A stretch of DNA of 49,434 bases, from positions 1-49,434 of IMG/VR virus record IMGVR_UViG_3300005529_000011; one strand, given 5' to 3'. The stretch's first letter is position 1. Each line of letters opens with the position of its first letter. The position numbers were made by a program, and so were the translations under genes. The DNA is from a virus. The notes below the pieces were generated by a model. It saw only the letters and a list, made by a program, of their open reading frames with translations, had not been told where the DNA came from and made no database searches. Shown in pieces: positions 1-7,711 of this stretch.

Positions 1-70
1 GCCCGCTTCAGTTCATCCTTAACCAGCGCCTTCGCCAACCGGCGGGCTTCAGTCATCACAGCGCCAGTTG
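1..70. repeat. Terminal direct repeat (left copy), circular-assembly overlap
   Basis: Bases 1-70 are identical to 49365-49434. One open reading frame continues without a break when the two ends are joined. An overlap of this size is what a circular or circularly permuted genome gives in a short-read assembly. A true short terminal repeat is possible but less likely, because it lies inside a gene. Confidence 0.9.
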
Positions 71-362
71 CGCCGGACTTCTTCTTGCCACCAGTGAACT
101 TGATCTTCGAGGTCATGACAGCCTCAAGTTGGGCGTTCGCAACCTCCAGAGCCTTCGCCTGCATTTCTTCAGGCTTGGGATAGGTCTCCTTTGTAACCTT
201 CGACGTGCCGCGATTGAGCAGAACCTTCAGACCCTGAAGGATAACCTCCGCCCATACATCGGCCGGAATGTCGTCAATCTGAACGGCGAGGGTAGTCTTC
301 GCCTTCGTGATCGGGACATTCACGACCTGTTTCTCGGCAGTCTGAGCTTGTTCAGCAGCCAT
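1..362 (-). CDS. Hypothetical lysine-rich protein, N-terminal part (gene spans the circle junction)
   Basis: This is the first half of a leftward gene that starts with ATG at 362, runs to base 1 and continues from 49364 down to a stop at 49076. The joined product is 216 aa. It begins MAAEQAQTAEKQVVNVPIT and is preceded by an AGGAG-type site (cataaGGAGccagcaATG). The N-terminal half has a mixed helical composition; the C-terminal half is rich in Lys and Ala. I do not recognise a family. A lysine-rich tail and high abundance-type codon use would fit a DNA-binding early protein, but that is speculation. It is the first large gene after the leftward control region. Confidence 0.8.
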   Translation of the reverse strand, partial: MAAEQAQTAEKQVVNVPITKAKTTLAVQIDDIPADVWAEVILQGLKVLLNRGTSKVTKETYPKPEEMQAKALEVANAQLEAVMTSKIKFTGGKKKSGATGAVMTEARRLAKALVKDELKR

Positions 363-519
363 TGCTGGCTCCTTATGTTAGAACCAATCACTACCATCGG
401 ATAACTGTGGTCGTAAGGGCATGGGCTAGACGCTATCTAGGCCAGTCGGCCCCTGTTCACACCAGTGGTCTATGGAATGGTTGATCCTGCGGGATTGCAG
501 GGCGGGCTAGCGCCAGTGG
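363..519. other. Intergenic stretch, no gene
   Basis: 157 bp separate the stop of the 60-aa gene at 520-702 from the next leftward start at 362. It holds a small perfect hairpin at 486-501 (5-bp arms CCTGC/GCAGG) without a T-run on the leftward strand, plus the ribosome site of the next gene. I see no credible open reading frame or strong promoter. Confidence 0.5.
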
Positions 520-702
520 TCACTCAAAGTCGTCTTTTTGATGGTAGATAATACCCTTACCTTTGATATTGCCCTCAAGCTCGGCAGTAGCAACTATGTT
601 AGAGCTTAAGGTATCTCTGTGGTAGACTATGGTAATGAAATTGTGTTCGCTATCGGCTATGCCTATAGACACGCTTTCGTTTGGTCGAAGTAGAATATCC
701 AT
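520..702 (-). CDS. Small hypothetical protein (60 aa)
   Basis: Leftward 60-aa gene beginning MDILLRPNESVSIGIAD. I chose the ATG at 702 because ATGGAGGCTAGC directly before it gives a GGAGG site at about 5 bases; two upstream in-frame starts lack this. The composition suggests a small beta-rich fold ending in an acidic QKDDFE tail. The N-terminus vaguely recalls the CsrA opening (LxRxxxESxxIG), but the rest does not match CsrA, so no function is assigned. A TATAAT element lies about 190 bp upstream. Confidence 0.6.
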   Translation of the reverse strand: MDILLRPNESVSIGIADSEHNFITIVYHRDTLSSNIVATAELEGNIKGKGIIYHQKDDFE

Positions 703-888
703 GCTAGCCTCCATGTTAGGCGCTAGCCTGCTATGCAATCCCTAAGCCAACCCAAGTCTGGATATGGCCCTGTCGCGTGTATCGCCTTCGGTTACTAAGC
801 GGTCCCTAGACCGCAACCTAGGCGAATTGTCAAACAACCGGCCCGCATTGGGCCTTAGCTTACGGCTATCATTCCGAACCGTGCAGAC

Positions 889-894
889 ATTATA
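889..894 (-). promoter_or_regulatory. Candidate leftward -10 element (TATAAT)
   Basis: The minus strand reads a perfect TATAAT at 894-889, preceded by TCCG. No good -35 hexamer is present at 16-18 bp; TCAATT is the best. A dyad and short direct repeats lie immediately upstream (903-955), so an activator-dependent promoter for the 520-702 gene and those after it is plausible. Confidence 0.4.
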
Positions 895-902
895 CGGACG
901 CG

Positions 903-935
903 ATTGTGGCGAATTGATGGCGGAATTGTGGCGGA
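903..935. repeat. Three short tandem near-repeats
   Basis: ATTGTGGCGA (903-912), ATTGATGGCGGA (913-924) and ATTGTGGCGGA (925-935) follow one another without gaps, between the TATAAT hexamer and the dyad at 936-955. Each copy is about one helical turn long. This could be an iteron-like protein-binding array. Confidence 0.55.
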
Positions 936-955
936 GCTATGTTTGTTTGCATAGC
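936..955. promoter_or_regulatory. Dyad operator-like site, copy 1
   Basis: GCTATG and CATAGC form a perfect 6-bp inverted repeat around the 8-bp spacer TTTGTTTG. A 15-bp core (ATGTTTGTTTGCATA, 939-953) recurs exactly at 1882-1896, next to the other leftward promoter candidate. A regulator-binding site is inferred from the dyad plus the recurrence. Confidence 0.5.
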
Positions 956-1480
956 AGGTAGGCGCGCCGCGCATTGCTGCATCGCAATATGTCCCCGTCC
1001 GATCATGCTCCTACCATAGCACACTCTGGCCGTGATTTCAAGCTCCGCGTTATCGCCTCCGCCCGGTCGCGCCTTCGGTCGGACGTGGTTAGGTTGCCTT
1101 ACAACGCCCTGACCTGCCCCTCCCATCCCCCTTACATATCCCTTATAGGCTCATGGAATACTTCCGGCCCGTGGTTGCCTCCTACCCCGTCTCCTGCTGT
1201 CTCTATCCCTCCCTCTCTACTCACACACATATATACAAGCGAAGGTAGGACAGATAGCAGGAATGGGGCCAGAGAGGCAACCACCGGCGACATTCCCGCC
1301 ATGAGCCGTTGAGGGGATTGTGAGGGGAACGGGAGGGAAGCGTGAGGGGCCTGCAAGGCGCTAGCGGGCGCGTGGAGCGCGTGGCCGGGAGCGGGAGCTA
1401 GGGGCGTAGCGGGGCGCTTGCGCGAACGCACCCACGGCCTTCTGGCGAGGAATTGGAACGAAGCGCGAACGCGAGAGACA

Positions 1481-1516
1481 GAAAAAGGCCCGACTAGAGC
1501 GAACCCTAGCCGGGCC
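1481..1516 (-). terminator. Rho-independent terminator of the 86-aa gene
   Basis: GGCCCGACTAG (1487-1497) pairs with CTAGCCGGGCC (1506-1516) with one mismatch. Read leftward, the hairpin is followed at once by TTTTTC. It lies just after the stop of the leftward gene at 1545-1805. Confidence 0.8.
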
Positions 1517-1544
1517 AGTTGGGAGGCTACGCAGAAGGGGAGGC

Positions 1545-1805
1545 TTAGGCCTTGGGCTGCTTCACGCTCAACAGCGCCTTATTCGTCTCGATGAAGGCCT
1601 TGATCTCGTCCGCGTGAGACAGCAGCCGCGTCCATTGCTCGCCGTAGAGCGTGACCGGGAAGCGGCCCATGCCGTACAGCGACACTGCGCCTTTCTCGCT
1701 CACCTTCAGCGTGATAGCGCGGGGCTGCGCCTGCTTGGCCTGCAAGGCCGCGATGTAAGCCTGCACATCAGCGGGCAGGGAGGCGAGATTGATAGGTGCG
1801 TTCAT
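1545..1805 (-). CDS. Small conserved hypothetical protein (86 aa)
   Basis: Leftward 86-aa protein beginning MNAPINLASLPADVQ. The start at ATG 1805 is favoured by AGGAG eight bases upstream; the frame is open further upstream, but those 57 residues cross the promoter candidate and look non-coding. The core (ITLKVSEKGAVSLYGMGR and the FPVTLYGEQWTRLL segment) is a compact pattern of the type seen in small phage and alphaproteobacterial proteins of unknown function. The gene has its own promoter candidate and terminator, so it looks like a monocistronic early unit at the head of the leftward genes. Confidence 0.7.
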   Translation of the reverse strand: MNAPINLASLPADVQAYIAALQAKQAQPRAITLKVSEKGAVSLYGMGRFPVTLYGEQWTRLLSHADEIKAFIETNKALLSVKQPKA

Positions 1806-1851
1806 GGTAGTCACTCCTGTTAGGGACGACGCATTGCCGTCCGACGCCTCA

Positions 1852-1880
1852 CACCTACGCCCTGCCTCTCGCGCCGTCAA
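1852..1880 (-). promoter_or_regulatory. Candidate leftward promoter
   Basis: The minus strand reads TTGACG (1880-1875), a 17-bp spacer, then TAGGTG (1857-1852). The spacing is ideal and the -35 is near-consensus, but the -10 is weak, as is common in alphaproteobacteria. The recurrent 15-bp core at 1882-1896 abuts the -35. It would drive the gene at 1545-1805. Confidence 0.45.
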
Positions 1881-1881
1881 C

Positions 1882-1896
1882 ATGTTTGTTTGCATA
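1882..1896. promoter_or_regulatory. Operator-like site, copy 2
   Basis: Exact second copy of ATGTTTGTTTGCATA, first seen at 939-953. Here the flanking dyad is shorter. It sits one base upstream of the leftward -35 candidate, the usual place for an activator or repressor contact. Confidence 0.45.
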
Positions 1897-2169
1897 CCTG
1901 CCATGCGCTCGGCGCATAGCGCGCCATGTCCCTGAACGCATAGCAGCCATGCGCCGCTTGCATCGCTCGTTGGCACGCTTGTTGCCTAGACTGTGGCGCA
2001 GCCACCCCCTAGGCCCAAAATCGGGGCGCGCTGGGTCCGGCAGTACCCCTCGACAAATTGAAATTAATTCTACGATCAGGCGCCTAACGCCCTGTATATT
2101 GTGGGTTGGATGGAGCGTTGCCCGCCTAACCTCCGCCCCGCCTGTCGCTTGAGGGAGGATCAGGGCGGA

Positions 2170-2198
2170 TTGACTTCTTCCCGAAGTAGGCGTAGGCT
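2170..2198 (+). promoter_or_regulatory. Candidate rightward (late) promoter
   Basis: TTGACT (2170-2175), 17 bp, TAGGCT (2193-2198). It is laid out like the leftward candidate at 1852-1880, and both -10 hexamers follow GGCG. It sits 28 bp before the first rightward gene and would start the whole packaging, structural and lysis unit. Confidence 0.4.
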
Positions 2199-2225
2199 CT
2201 TGGGGAAAGGTGGATCAGAACCTCG

Positions 2226-2621
2226 ATGGAACTTCAAGGCTTCACCGATGTATCGCTGCTCCTGCGCGCCGGGGTCTACGCCCTCTGCAAGCGCGGGGTG
2301 GTGATCTACGTCGGGAAGTCGAAGTCGCTCTATTCACGCATCTACACCCACCGGAACCTCTCGTCCCGAGGAAAGGGCAAGTCCATCCCCGCGTGGATGC
2401 CGCAGTCCCTCAAGGGCATCGTCTTCGACGAAGTCCATATACGGCCCTGCCGTCTGGAAGACCTCGACTCCCTCGAAGAGCAGATGATCAATCTCTACAA
2501 GCCGCATTACAACATCAATCTGAAGAACGCGCGGAAGGTGACCCTCGGCACGATCAACATCGCGGGGGTTCAACTCAACCTGTCACAGCCGCCCCGGCCC
2601 CAAAATGGACTTCGTCGGTAA
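2226..2621 (+). CDS. GIY-YIG endonuclease
   Basis: 131-aa protein with a near-complete GIY-YIG nuclease domain: GVY at residues 16-18, YVG at 28-30, the helix with Arg38 (LYSRIYTHR), and the C-terminal LEEQMINLYKPHYN block (residues 83-96) with the metal-binding Glu. GIY-YIG enzymes cut DNA in one strand or both. There is no extra DNA-binding module, so it is a bare nuclease rather than an intron-type homing enzyme. It is the first gene of the late unit, and its TAA overlaps the ATG of the small terminase (TAATG). That pairing suggests a role in DNA packaging or genome-end processing, as HNH proteins have next to terminases in other phages; this is inference. Confidence 0.85.
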   Translation: MELQGFTDVSLLLRAGVYALCKRGVVIYVGKSKSLYSRIYTHRNLSSRGKGKSIPAWMPQSLKGIVFDEVHIRPCRLEDLDSLEEQMINLYKPHYNINLKNARKVTLGTINIAGVQLNLSQPPRPQNGLRR

Positions 2622-3337
2622 TGCATAACGGCCCTCTCGCGAAGCCCATCCCCATCGGCCAGCCGATTCCGCTCGTGGCGAGCGACCTCGAGCGCCTAAA
2701 GAAGCCCCGCTTCGTCCCGCAGTCCCCACAGACCATCCGCGATTCGCACCACATGATTGCTCGGCTCGCCGCCGCAGGTCTGCGCCATGACGACATCGCC
2801 CAGCGCACTGGCTACTCGCGCATCCGCGTTCAGTCCCTCCTCGCATCCCCGGCGATGGACGAACTCGTCGCGCAGTATCGGAAGAAGATCGACGAGGCCT
2901 TCGTCGAGAACATTGACGCCTTCTTCTCCCTAGCGACGCAGAACATGATCGCCGCCGAGCGGCATATCGCCGACCAAATCGCCGAACTCGACGAGAAGGG
3001 CGAACTTCTCCCGGTCCGTACCGCCCTCGCCATCTCACGCGACGCGGCGGACCGCTTTGGCTACGGCAAGAAGACCCAGAACCTCAATATCAATGTTGAC
3101 TTCGCTGCCCAACTCGAGCGCGCCATCGCGCGGAGTGGGAAGACCCTTGAGGGGAACGCAACGGAAGTCGCCTCAACAACCCAACATGAAGCGCGATCCA
3201 TTCCTTCGCGTTCCCCTCGCCCAACTTCGACTGAGCCTGCTATTCACCGGCAACTAGAGGCTGCCTCCTCCCGGACGATGCCGTCTAACACTCGGTCTCT
3301 AGGGACTCAGTCGCCTTTACTTCGTAGGAGAGCGTAA
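2621..3337 (+). CDS. terS: Terminase small subunit
   Basis: 238-aa protein beginning MHNGPLAKPIPIG. Residues about 47-75 form a helix-turn-helix (GLRHDDIAQRTGYSRIRVQS), followed by a helical oligomerisation-like region to about residue 150 and a Ser/Thr/Arg-rich disordered tail. This is the usual make-up of small terminases, which recognise the packaging site and load the large subunit. The start is set by TAATG overlap with the nuclease gene; the open frame upstream is out of register with that gene and is ignored. The large terminase follows after 55 bp. Confidence 0.8.
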   Translation: MHNGPLAKPIPIGQPIPLVASDLERLKKPRFVPQSPQTIRDSHHMIARLAAAGLRHDDIAQRTGYSRIRVQSLLASPAMDELVAQYRKKIDEAFVENIDAFFSLATQNMIAAERHIADQIAELDEKGELLPVRTALAISRDAADRFGYGKKTQNLNINVDFAAQLERAIARSGKTLEGNATEVASTTQHEARSIPSRSPRPTSTEPAIHRQLEAASSRTMPSNTRSLGTQSPLLRRRA

Positions 3338-3392
3338 GAATGGGCCGTGTTCGTTTCGCCTTCGCACGCGGCCCTAGAGGAGCCCATCGCGC

Positions 3393-4889
3393 TTGAACCC
3401 CGAACTGCTCGCATGGCTTGCGGCTTGTAACAAGGACCCTTTGGCGTTCGTGCTTGGCGCCTTTCCTTGGGGCGAGCCCGGCCCGCTAGAAGCGTTCAGT
3501 GGGCCCGAAGACTGGCAGCGCGAAATCCTGACAGCCATCCGTGATGGGCTCCTCACTCCCTCAGAGGCGATTCAGTTGGCGAGGGCATCGGGTCATGGTA
3601 TCGGTAAGTCAGCCTGTGTTGCTTGGATCATTATCTGGGCTTTTAGCACTGCACCTGACACTAGAGGTGTGGTCACAGCAAACACCGAAGCCCAGCTTAA
3701 GACTAAGACGTGGGCTGAATTGGGCAAATGGTATAATCTATTCATTGCTCGCGAGCACTTCACTCTTACTGCTACTGCGCTTCTAAGCAAAGACCCCTCC
3801 CGCGAACGCACTTGGCGCATCGACCAAGTAACATGGTCCGAAAAGAACACCGAAGCCTTCGCAGGCCTTCACAACAAAGGCAAGCGCATCCTCCTTATCA
3901 TGGATGAGGCCTCGGCCATCCCAGACATGATCTGGGAAGTTGCCGAGGGCGCTCTGACCGACTCGAACACCGAAATCATCTGGCTCGCGTTTGGCAACCC
4001 CACCCGCTCGACTGGCCGGTTCCGTGAGTGCTTCCCCGGCGGTCGGTTCGCGAACTCATGGAAGTCCGCGGCTATCGACTCGCGCGAAGTTTCAATCACC
4101 AACAAGCGCCAGATCGCGAAATGGATTGAGGCTTATGGCGACGATTCCGACTTCGTCCGCATCCGCGTCAAAGGCCAGTTCCCTCGCACCGGCCTTATGG
4201 AGTTCTTCTCTGCGGCGGAGATCGAAGCCGCGATGGCTCGCGAGGTGACTACGTCGCTTAGCGACCCCCTCGCCCTCGGCGTGGACGTGGCGCGCTTCGG
4301 CGCGAATAACTCCGTCATCTGGCCACGTAAGGGCCGTGACGCTCGCACCATTGCCCGCAAAGTCTACAATGGCATCAACACCGTCGAACTCGCCACGCGG
4401 GTCCAAGAGACCCACTTCGATCTTCACTCTGACGGTATCTTCATCGACGGTGGTGGTGTAGGTGGTGGTGTGGTCGATACTGCCCGCAACAACCACCTCT
4501 TCGTCTACGAGGTCCAGTTCGGTAGCAAGGACGATGTAGGCGGCGCCCCTTGGGGCATCCAAGGCGAGAAATACGCGAACAAGCGCGCGGCCATGTACGG
4601 CGCGCTCCGTGCTTGGCTCAAGGGCGGCGCGATCCCAAACGATCCATCCCTTCGCAACGCAATGCTCGCGATCAAATACTCCTTCAACAACAAGGACGAA
4701 ATCGTCCTGATGTCTAAGGAAGACATCATGGAGGAGAACCCCGACATCATGCTTGACGATGTGGACGCGCTCGCGCTCACCTTTGCCTACCCGCTCGCGC
4801 CCCATGCCGAGGCCGGTGGCCTCCACCCACACAAGCCCCCCGTCGAAACCGAATATGATCCCTTCTCCCCTCAACGGATGGTAGCCTAG
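3393..4889 (+). CDS. terL: Terminase large subunit
   Basis: 498-aa packaging motor. The N-terminal ATPase has Walker A GHGIGKSA (residues 67-74) and Walker B ILLIMDEA (166-173) with the catalytic Glu172. The C-terminal RNase H-like nuclease shows its acidic residues in GVDVARFG (Asp298), FIDGGGVGGG (Asp352) and LDDVDALALTFA (Asp456/458). It packages DNA into the prohead using ATP and cuts concatemers. The start is a TTG at 3393 with a GAGGAG site 11 bases upstream; no ATG fits. The gene is followed without a gap by the 108-aa protein. Confidence 0.95.
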   Translation: MNPELLAWLAACNKDPLAFVLGAFPWGEPGPLEAFSGPEDWQREILTAIRDGLLTPSEAIQLARASGHGIGKSACVAWIIIWAFSTAPDTRGVVTANTEAQLKTKTWAELGKWYNLFIAREHFTLTATALLSKDPSRERTWRIDQVTWSEKNTEAFAGLHNKGKRILLIMDEASAIPDMIWEVAEGALTDSNTEIIWLAFGNPTRSTGRFRECFPGGRFANSWKSAAIDSREVSITNKRQIAKWIEAYGDDSDFVRIRVKGQFPRTGLMEFFSAAEIEAAMAREVTTSLSDPLALGVDVARFGANNSVIWPRKGRDARTIARKVYNGINTVELATRVQETHFDLHSDGIFIDGGGVGGGVVDTARNNHLFVYEVQFGSKDDVGGAPWGIQGEKYANKRAAMYGALRAWLKGGAIPNDPSLRNAMLAIKYSFNNKDEIVLMSKEDIMEENPDIMLDDVDALALTFAYPLAPHAEAGGLHPHKPPVETEYDPFSPQRMVA

Positions 4890-5216
4890 ATGGTCGATCC
4901 AATCTCAGCAGGCGTAGGCATCGGCACCCTCGCAGGAGGCGGCGCCTCCGCTGGTGGCCTTGGCGCTTCATGGCTCCCCTTCGCCCTTGGCTCGGCCGGA
5001 GCAGGTGCAGCCTCCCTTGCTTCTGGCGCCCTAAGCAAGCCCGGTGGGTCCGCCACAAACCTCACCATCCCGCCGCCGCCCGGCACCACTCCAGCCCAGA
5101 CTCCCTCTGCGGCCCCGAAGCGGAAATCTCAACAGCAATCCTTCCTCTCAGCTGCGGCCGCGGCTCAGCAGAGTGGCTCCATTGGCACGACCGGCAAGAC
5201 GTTGATTGGACAATAG
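4890..5216 (+). CDS. Small Ala/Gly-rich virion-region protein
   Basis: 108-aa protein starting at the ATG directly after the terL stop (TAGATG). The first 50 residues are glycine/alanine-rich and hydrophobic, with the character of a membrane-active or scaffold-type segment; then comes a Pro-rich linker and an SAAAAAQQSGS stretch. No family is recognised. Small proteins of this type often lie between terminase and portal in podoviruses. Confidence 0.65.
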   Translation: MVDPISAGVGIGTLAGGGASAGGLGASWLPFALGSAGAGAASLASGALSKPGGSATNLTIPPPPGTTPAQTPSAAPKRKSQQQSFLSAAAAAQQSGSIGTTGKTLIGQ

Positions 5217-5217
5217 A

Positions 5218-5523
5218 ATGGCCCGCGTTCCTATCACAGAGTCAGGTGCCCCAGCAATGGATGGGAACCTACCGTCGCCGACCGACTTCGCTATGGCCGC
5301 GGCGATGATGCATCAGGAGGGGCGGCTTCAACTCGCGGGCGACGTAGTCCCCTTCCCAATGTCGGGCACTGGCCTCCCAATCGACAACGCGGCTCGGCAC
5401 CTCGGCCCCACCAACAAGTCCGCGCCCTACGCGGTGGGCAAAGAGACCGACGAGAAAGTTAAGCCCATCCCCCTCGACGTGCTCAAGGGCTGGATGGAAC
5501 GCACTTCGGCGAGGCCCCGCTAA
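5218..5523 (+). CDS. Hypothetical protein (101 aa) before portal
   Basis: The ATG at 5218 is preferred over the TTG at 5206, which overlaps the previous gene. The product begins MARVPITESGAPAMDG and is of mixed composition with a Lys-rich C-terminal helix (VLKGWMERT). It ends in a TAATG overlap with the portal gene, so it is co-translated with it. Function unknown; location suggests a minor head protein. Confidence 0.65.
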   Translation: MARVPITESGAPAMDGNLPSPTDFAMAAAMMHQEGRLQLAGDVVPFPMSGTGLPIDNAARHLGPTNKSAPYAVGKETDEKVKPIPLDVLKGWMERTSARPR

Positions 5524-7262
5524 TGGCCGAAATGAACGGCGACGTTTCCAAAGCCGATCTCGACTACTACGCCTTTGTAATTGGCCGCTTGATGGGCATG
5601 CGGGTCAACCGCTACTCATGGTGGACCCATTGGCGCGAACTCGCTGACTACTTCCTCCCGCGCCGGTACAAGTGGATCATCACACCGAACCAAATGGCTC
5701 GCGGTTCGCCGATCAACCAACACATCATCGACGACACCGGCACCTTCGCTGCCCGCAATCTCGCGGCGGGCCTGATGTCCGGTAAGTCCTCACCCACCGC
5801 CCGTTGGCTCAAGCTCCGTTTCGGCCATATGGACTCGACCCAGACCTCGCCGGTCTCGCTCTGGCTCGCCGAGTGTGAGCGGTTGATGTACCTCGTCTTC
5901 CAAGAGTCGAACTTCTACAACTCCATGGCGCAGTTCTACTACGACCTCGTCATCTTCGGCACCGCCGTCATGGTGATCTATGAAGACTACCACAACGTCA
6001 TCAACTGCTACAACCCCTGCGCGGGCGAGTATTACGTTGACATCGACGGCCGGTATTGGCCCTGCATCCTCTATCGCGAATTCACAATGACCGTCGCGGC
6101 GGTCGTAGACGAGTTCGGTTATGATAACTGCTCGGCGACGGTCCGCAATCTCTACGACGAGAAGACCCAGAAGTCCGGCGCGAACCTCACCCGCGAGATA
6201 ATCGTCGCCCACGCAATCGAGCCCAACACCGACGACCGCAACTTCGGCATCCCGAAGAAGTTCAAGTTCCGCGAAGTCTACTGGGAGTGGGGCGGCTCCA
6301 CGAGCCCACAGGGCGGCACCCAGATGCCCCCGGCCTTCCTTCGAAAGAAAGGCTACTATGAGCAACCGCACGTCACTGGTCGTTGGGATTTGGTTTCTAA
6401 TGATCCTTACGGCCGCAGCCCTGCGATGGATGCGCTCGGCGATCAGAAGCAACTCCAGCTTGAAACCAAGCGCAAAGCCCAAGCCATCGACAAGATGGTC
6501 AACCCGCCGCTCGTCGCCGACGTTCAACTCAAAAACCAACCGGCGTCGCTACTTCCGGGTGGAATGACTTACGTCTCCGGCTTCGCTCAGACAGGCAAGG
6601 CCGCTATCGCCTCGATCTACGACACCAAGTTCCCGATCAACGAGATCGTCGAAGACCTCAACGAGGTCAAGGACCGAATCAAGAAAGTCTTCTTCAACGA
6701 TCTCTTCCAAACCGCGTCCCAATTCGAGACCCGCTCTAACGTGACCGCGGTCGAATGGGACATGCGGAAATCCGAGTCGATGATCATGCTCGGCCCGGTC
6801 CTAGAGCGTATCGACTATGAAGTCCTCAAGCCCGCTGTCGAGCGCGTGTGGGCCATCATGCTCCGTGCCGGAATCATCCCACCGGCCCCGCCCGAGATTC
6901 AAGGCAAGGAACTCACGATCGACTTCGTCTCGATGCTGGCAAAGGCTCAAGACGCGACCCAAGCCTCGTCAATCGAACGCATCCTCAGCCTCGCCGGTAA
7001 CCTCGCTGGCGTCGATCCTTCGGTTATGGACAACATCGACATCGACTACACTATTGACAAAATGTCGAGTCTGTTGAACAATGATCCTAGAATGATTCGT
7101 TCGCCTGAGGCGTTGGCCCAGATTCGACAGATGCGCGCGCAACAGCAACAGCAGGCGCAGCAGGCCGAGATGGCCGAGAAGCTGGCCGCTGGCGCAAAGA
7201 CGCTCTCTGAGACGCAAGTCGGCGGTGGGCAGAACGCCCTACAGCAGATGGTGGGCCAGTGA
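5523..7262 (+). CDS. Portal (head-tail connector) protein
   Basis: 579-aa protein of the podovirus head-tail connector family (Pfam Head-tail_con type). Recognisable parts are the N-terminal helix with the WWTHWRELADYFLPRR motif, the IDDTGTFAARNLAAGLMSG block, the RWDLVSNDPYGRSPAMDALGD-like block around residue 290, and a Gln-rich coiled coil at the C-terminus (about 535-560). A dodecamer forms the DNA channel at the unique capsid vertex. Its end overlaps the next gene by 4 bp. Confidence 0.93.
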   Translation: MAEMNGDVSKADLDYYAFVIGRLMGMRVNRYSWWTHWRELADYFLPRRYKWIITPNQMARGSPINQHIIDDTGTFAARNLAAGLMSGKSSPTARWLKLRFGHMDSTQTSPVSLWLAECERLMYLVFQESNFYNSMAQFYYDLVIFGTAVMVIYEDYHNVINCYNPCAGEYYVDIDGRYWPCILYREFTMTVAAVVDEFGYDNCSATVRNLYDEKTQKSGANLTREIIVAHAIEPNTDDRNFGIPKKFKFREVYWEWGGSTSPQGGTQMPPAFLRKKGYYEQPHVTGRWDLVSNDPYGRSPAMDALGDQKQLQLETKRKAQAIDKMVNPPLVADVQLKNQPASLLPGGMTYVSGFAQTGKAAIASIYDTKFPINEIVEDLNEVKDRIKKVFFNDLFQTASQFETRSNVTAVEWDMRKSESMIMLGPVLERIDYEVLKPAVERVWAIMLRAGIIPPAPPEIQGKELTIDFVSMLAKAQDATQASSIERILSLAGNLAGVDPSVMDNIDIDYTIDKMSSLLNNDPRMIRSPEALAQIRQMRAQQQQQAQQAEMAEKLAAGAKTLSETQVGGGQNALQQMVGQ

Positions 7263-7711
7263 CCCTTAACGCCGCCGATCGTAAGTCAATCCGCGCCGCC
7301 GAGAAGGCCGCTGCGATTGCCGAGACTCAGCGGGCCGAGGTCGTTGTCGAGATGATGGCGACCGTTGCGCGCCGCCGCTATGTCTGGGAGAAGCTCTCTG
7401 CCGCGAACATCTTCTCCACCACATTCTCCACCGACCCGGTCCAGATGGCTTTCAATGAAGGCCAACGGAATCAAGGCTTGGTCCTACTCAACGACATCAT
7501 CCAATACTGCCCTGAGCAGTTCATTGAAGCAATGAGGGAAGCAAATGGCCGACGAACCGAATCCGACACCCACGCCCGCTCCGGTACAGGGCAACGACCC
7601 AGCAGCGAGGACACCGACGGGGGAGATCAAGGACCATCTCTCGGCGACGCCTTCGACTACGGAGCCGAAACTCGATCCATCAACGGCCACGCAAGCGGCG
7701 AAGCCAGCTGA
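7259..7711 (+). CDS. Bbp19-like phage protein
   Basis: 150-aa protein starting at GTG (GTGACC overlapping the portal stop). Residues 40-95 match the Bbp19 pattern known from Bordetella phage BPP-1: a Trp-containing helix, FSTTFSTDP, then FNEGQRNQGLVLLNDI and a helical end. The last 55 residues (after MREAN) are hydrophilic and low in complexity, and they are encoded in the same DNA as the start of the scaffold gene in another frame (7545-7711). The domain is conserved between portal and scaffold in related phages; its function is not established. Confidence 0.8.
   Translation: MTLNAADRKSIRAAEKAAAIAETQRAEVVVEMMATVARRRYVWEKLSAANIFSTTFSTDPVQMAFNEGQRNQGLVLLNDIIQYCPEQFIEAMREANGRRTESDTHARSGTGQRPSSEDTDGGDQGPSLGDAFDYGAETRSINGHASGEAS

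Larger units (their letters stand above)
739..1480. other. Long non-coding control region
   Basis: About 740 bp hold no open reading frame with a ribosome site and plausible composition. The part at 889-955 carries a TATAAT hexamer, three near-identical 11-12 bp direct repeats and a dyad. The 1190-1250 part is pyrimidine-rich and includes an alternating CACACATATATACA tract. Bases 1310-1420 are strongly G-rich on the + strand, with repeated GGGGA/GAGGGG words. An origin or a promoter/operator region is possible; nothing here proves either. Confidence 0.45.

Noticed and set aside
890-1431. Several frames of 78-112 aa in the gene-free region
   Set aside because: Pro/Arg/Ser-rich, no ribosome sites, and they overlap each other and regulatory repeats.
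4092-4874. 260-aa minus frame opposite the terminase
   Set aside because: Antisense to a highly conserved gene, with Val/Glu/Asp-rich shadow composition.
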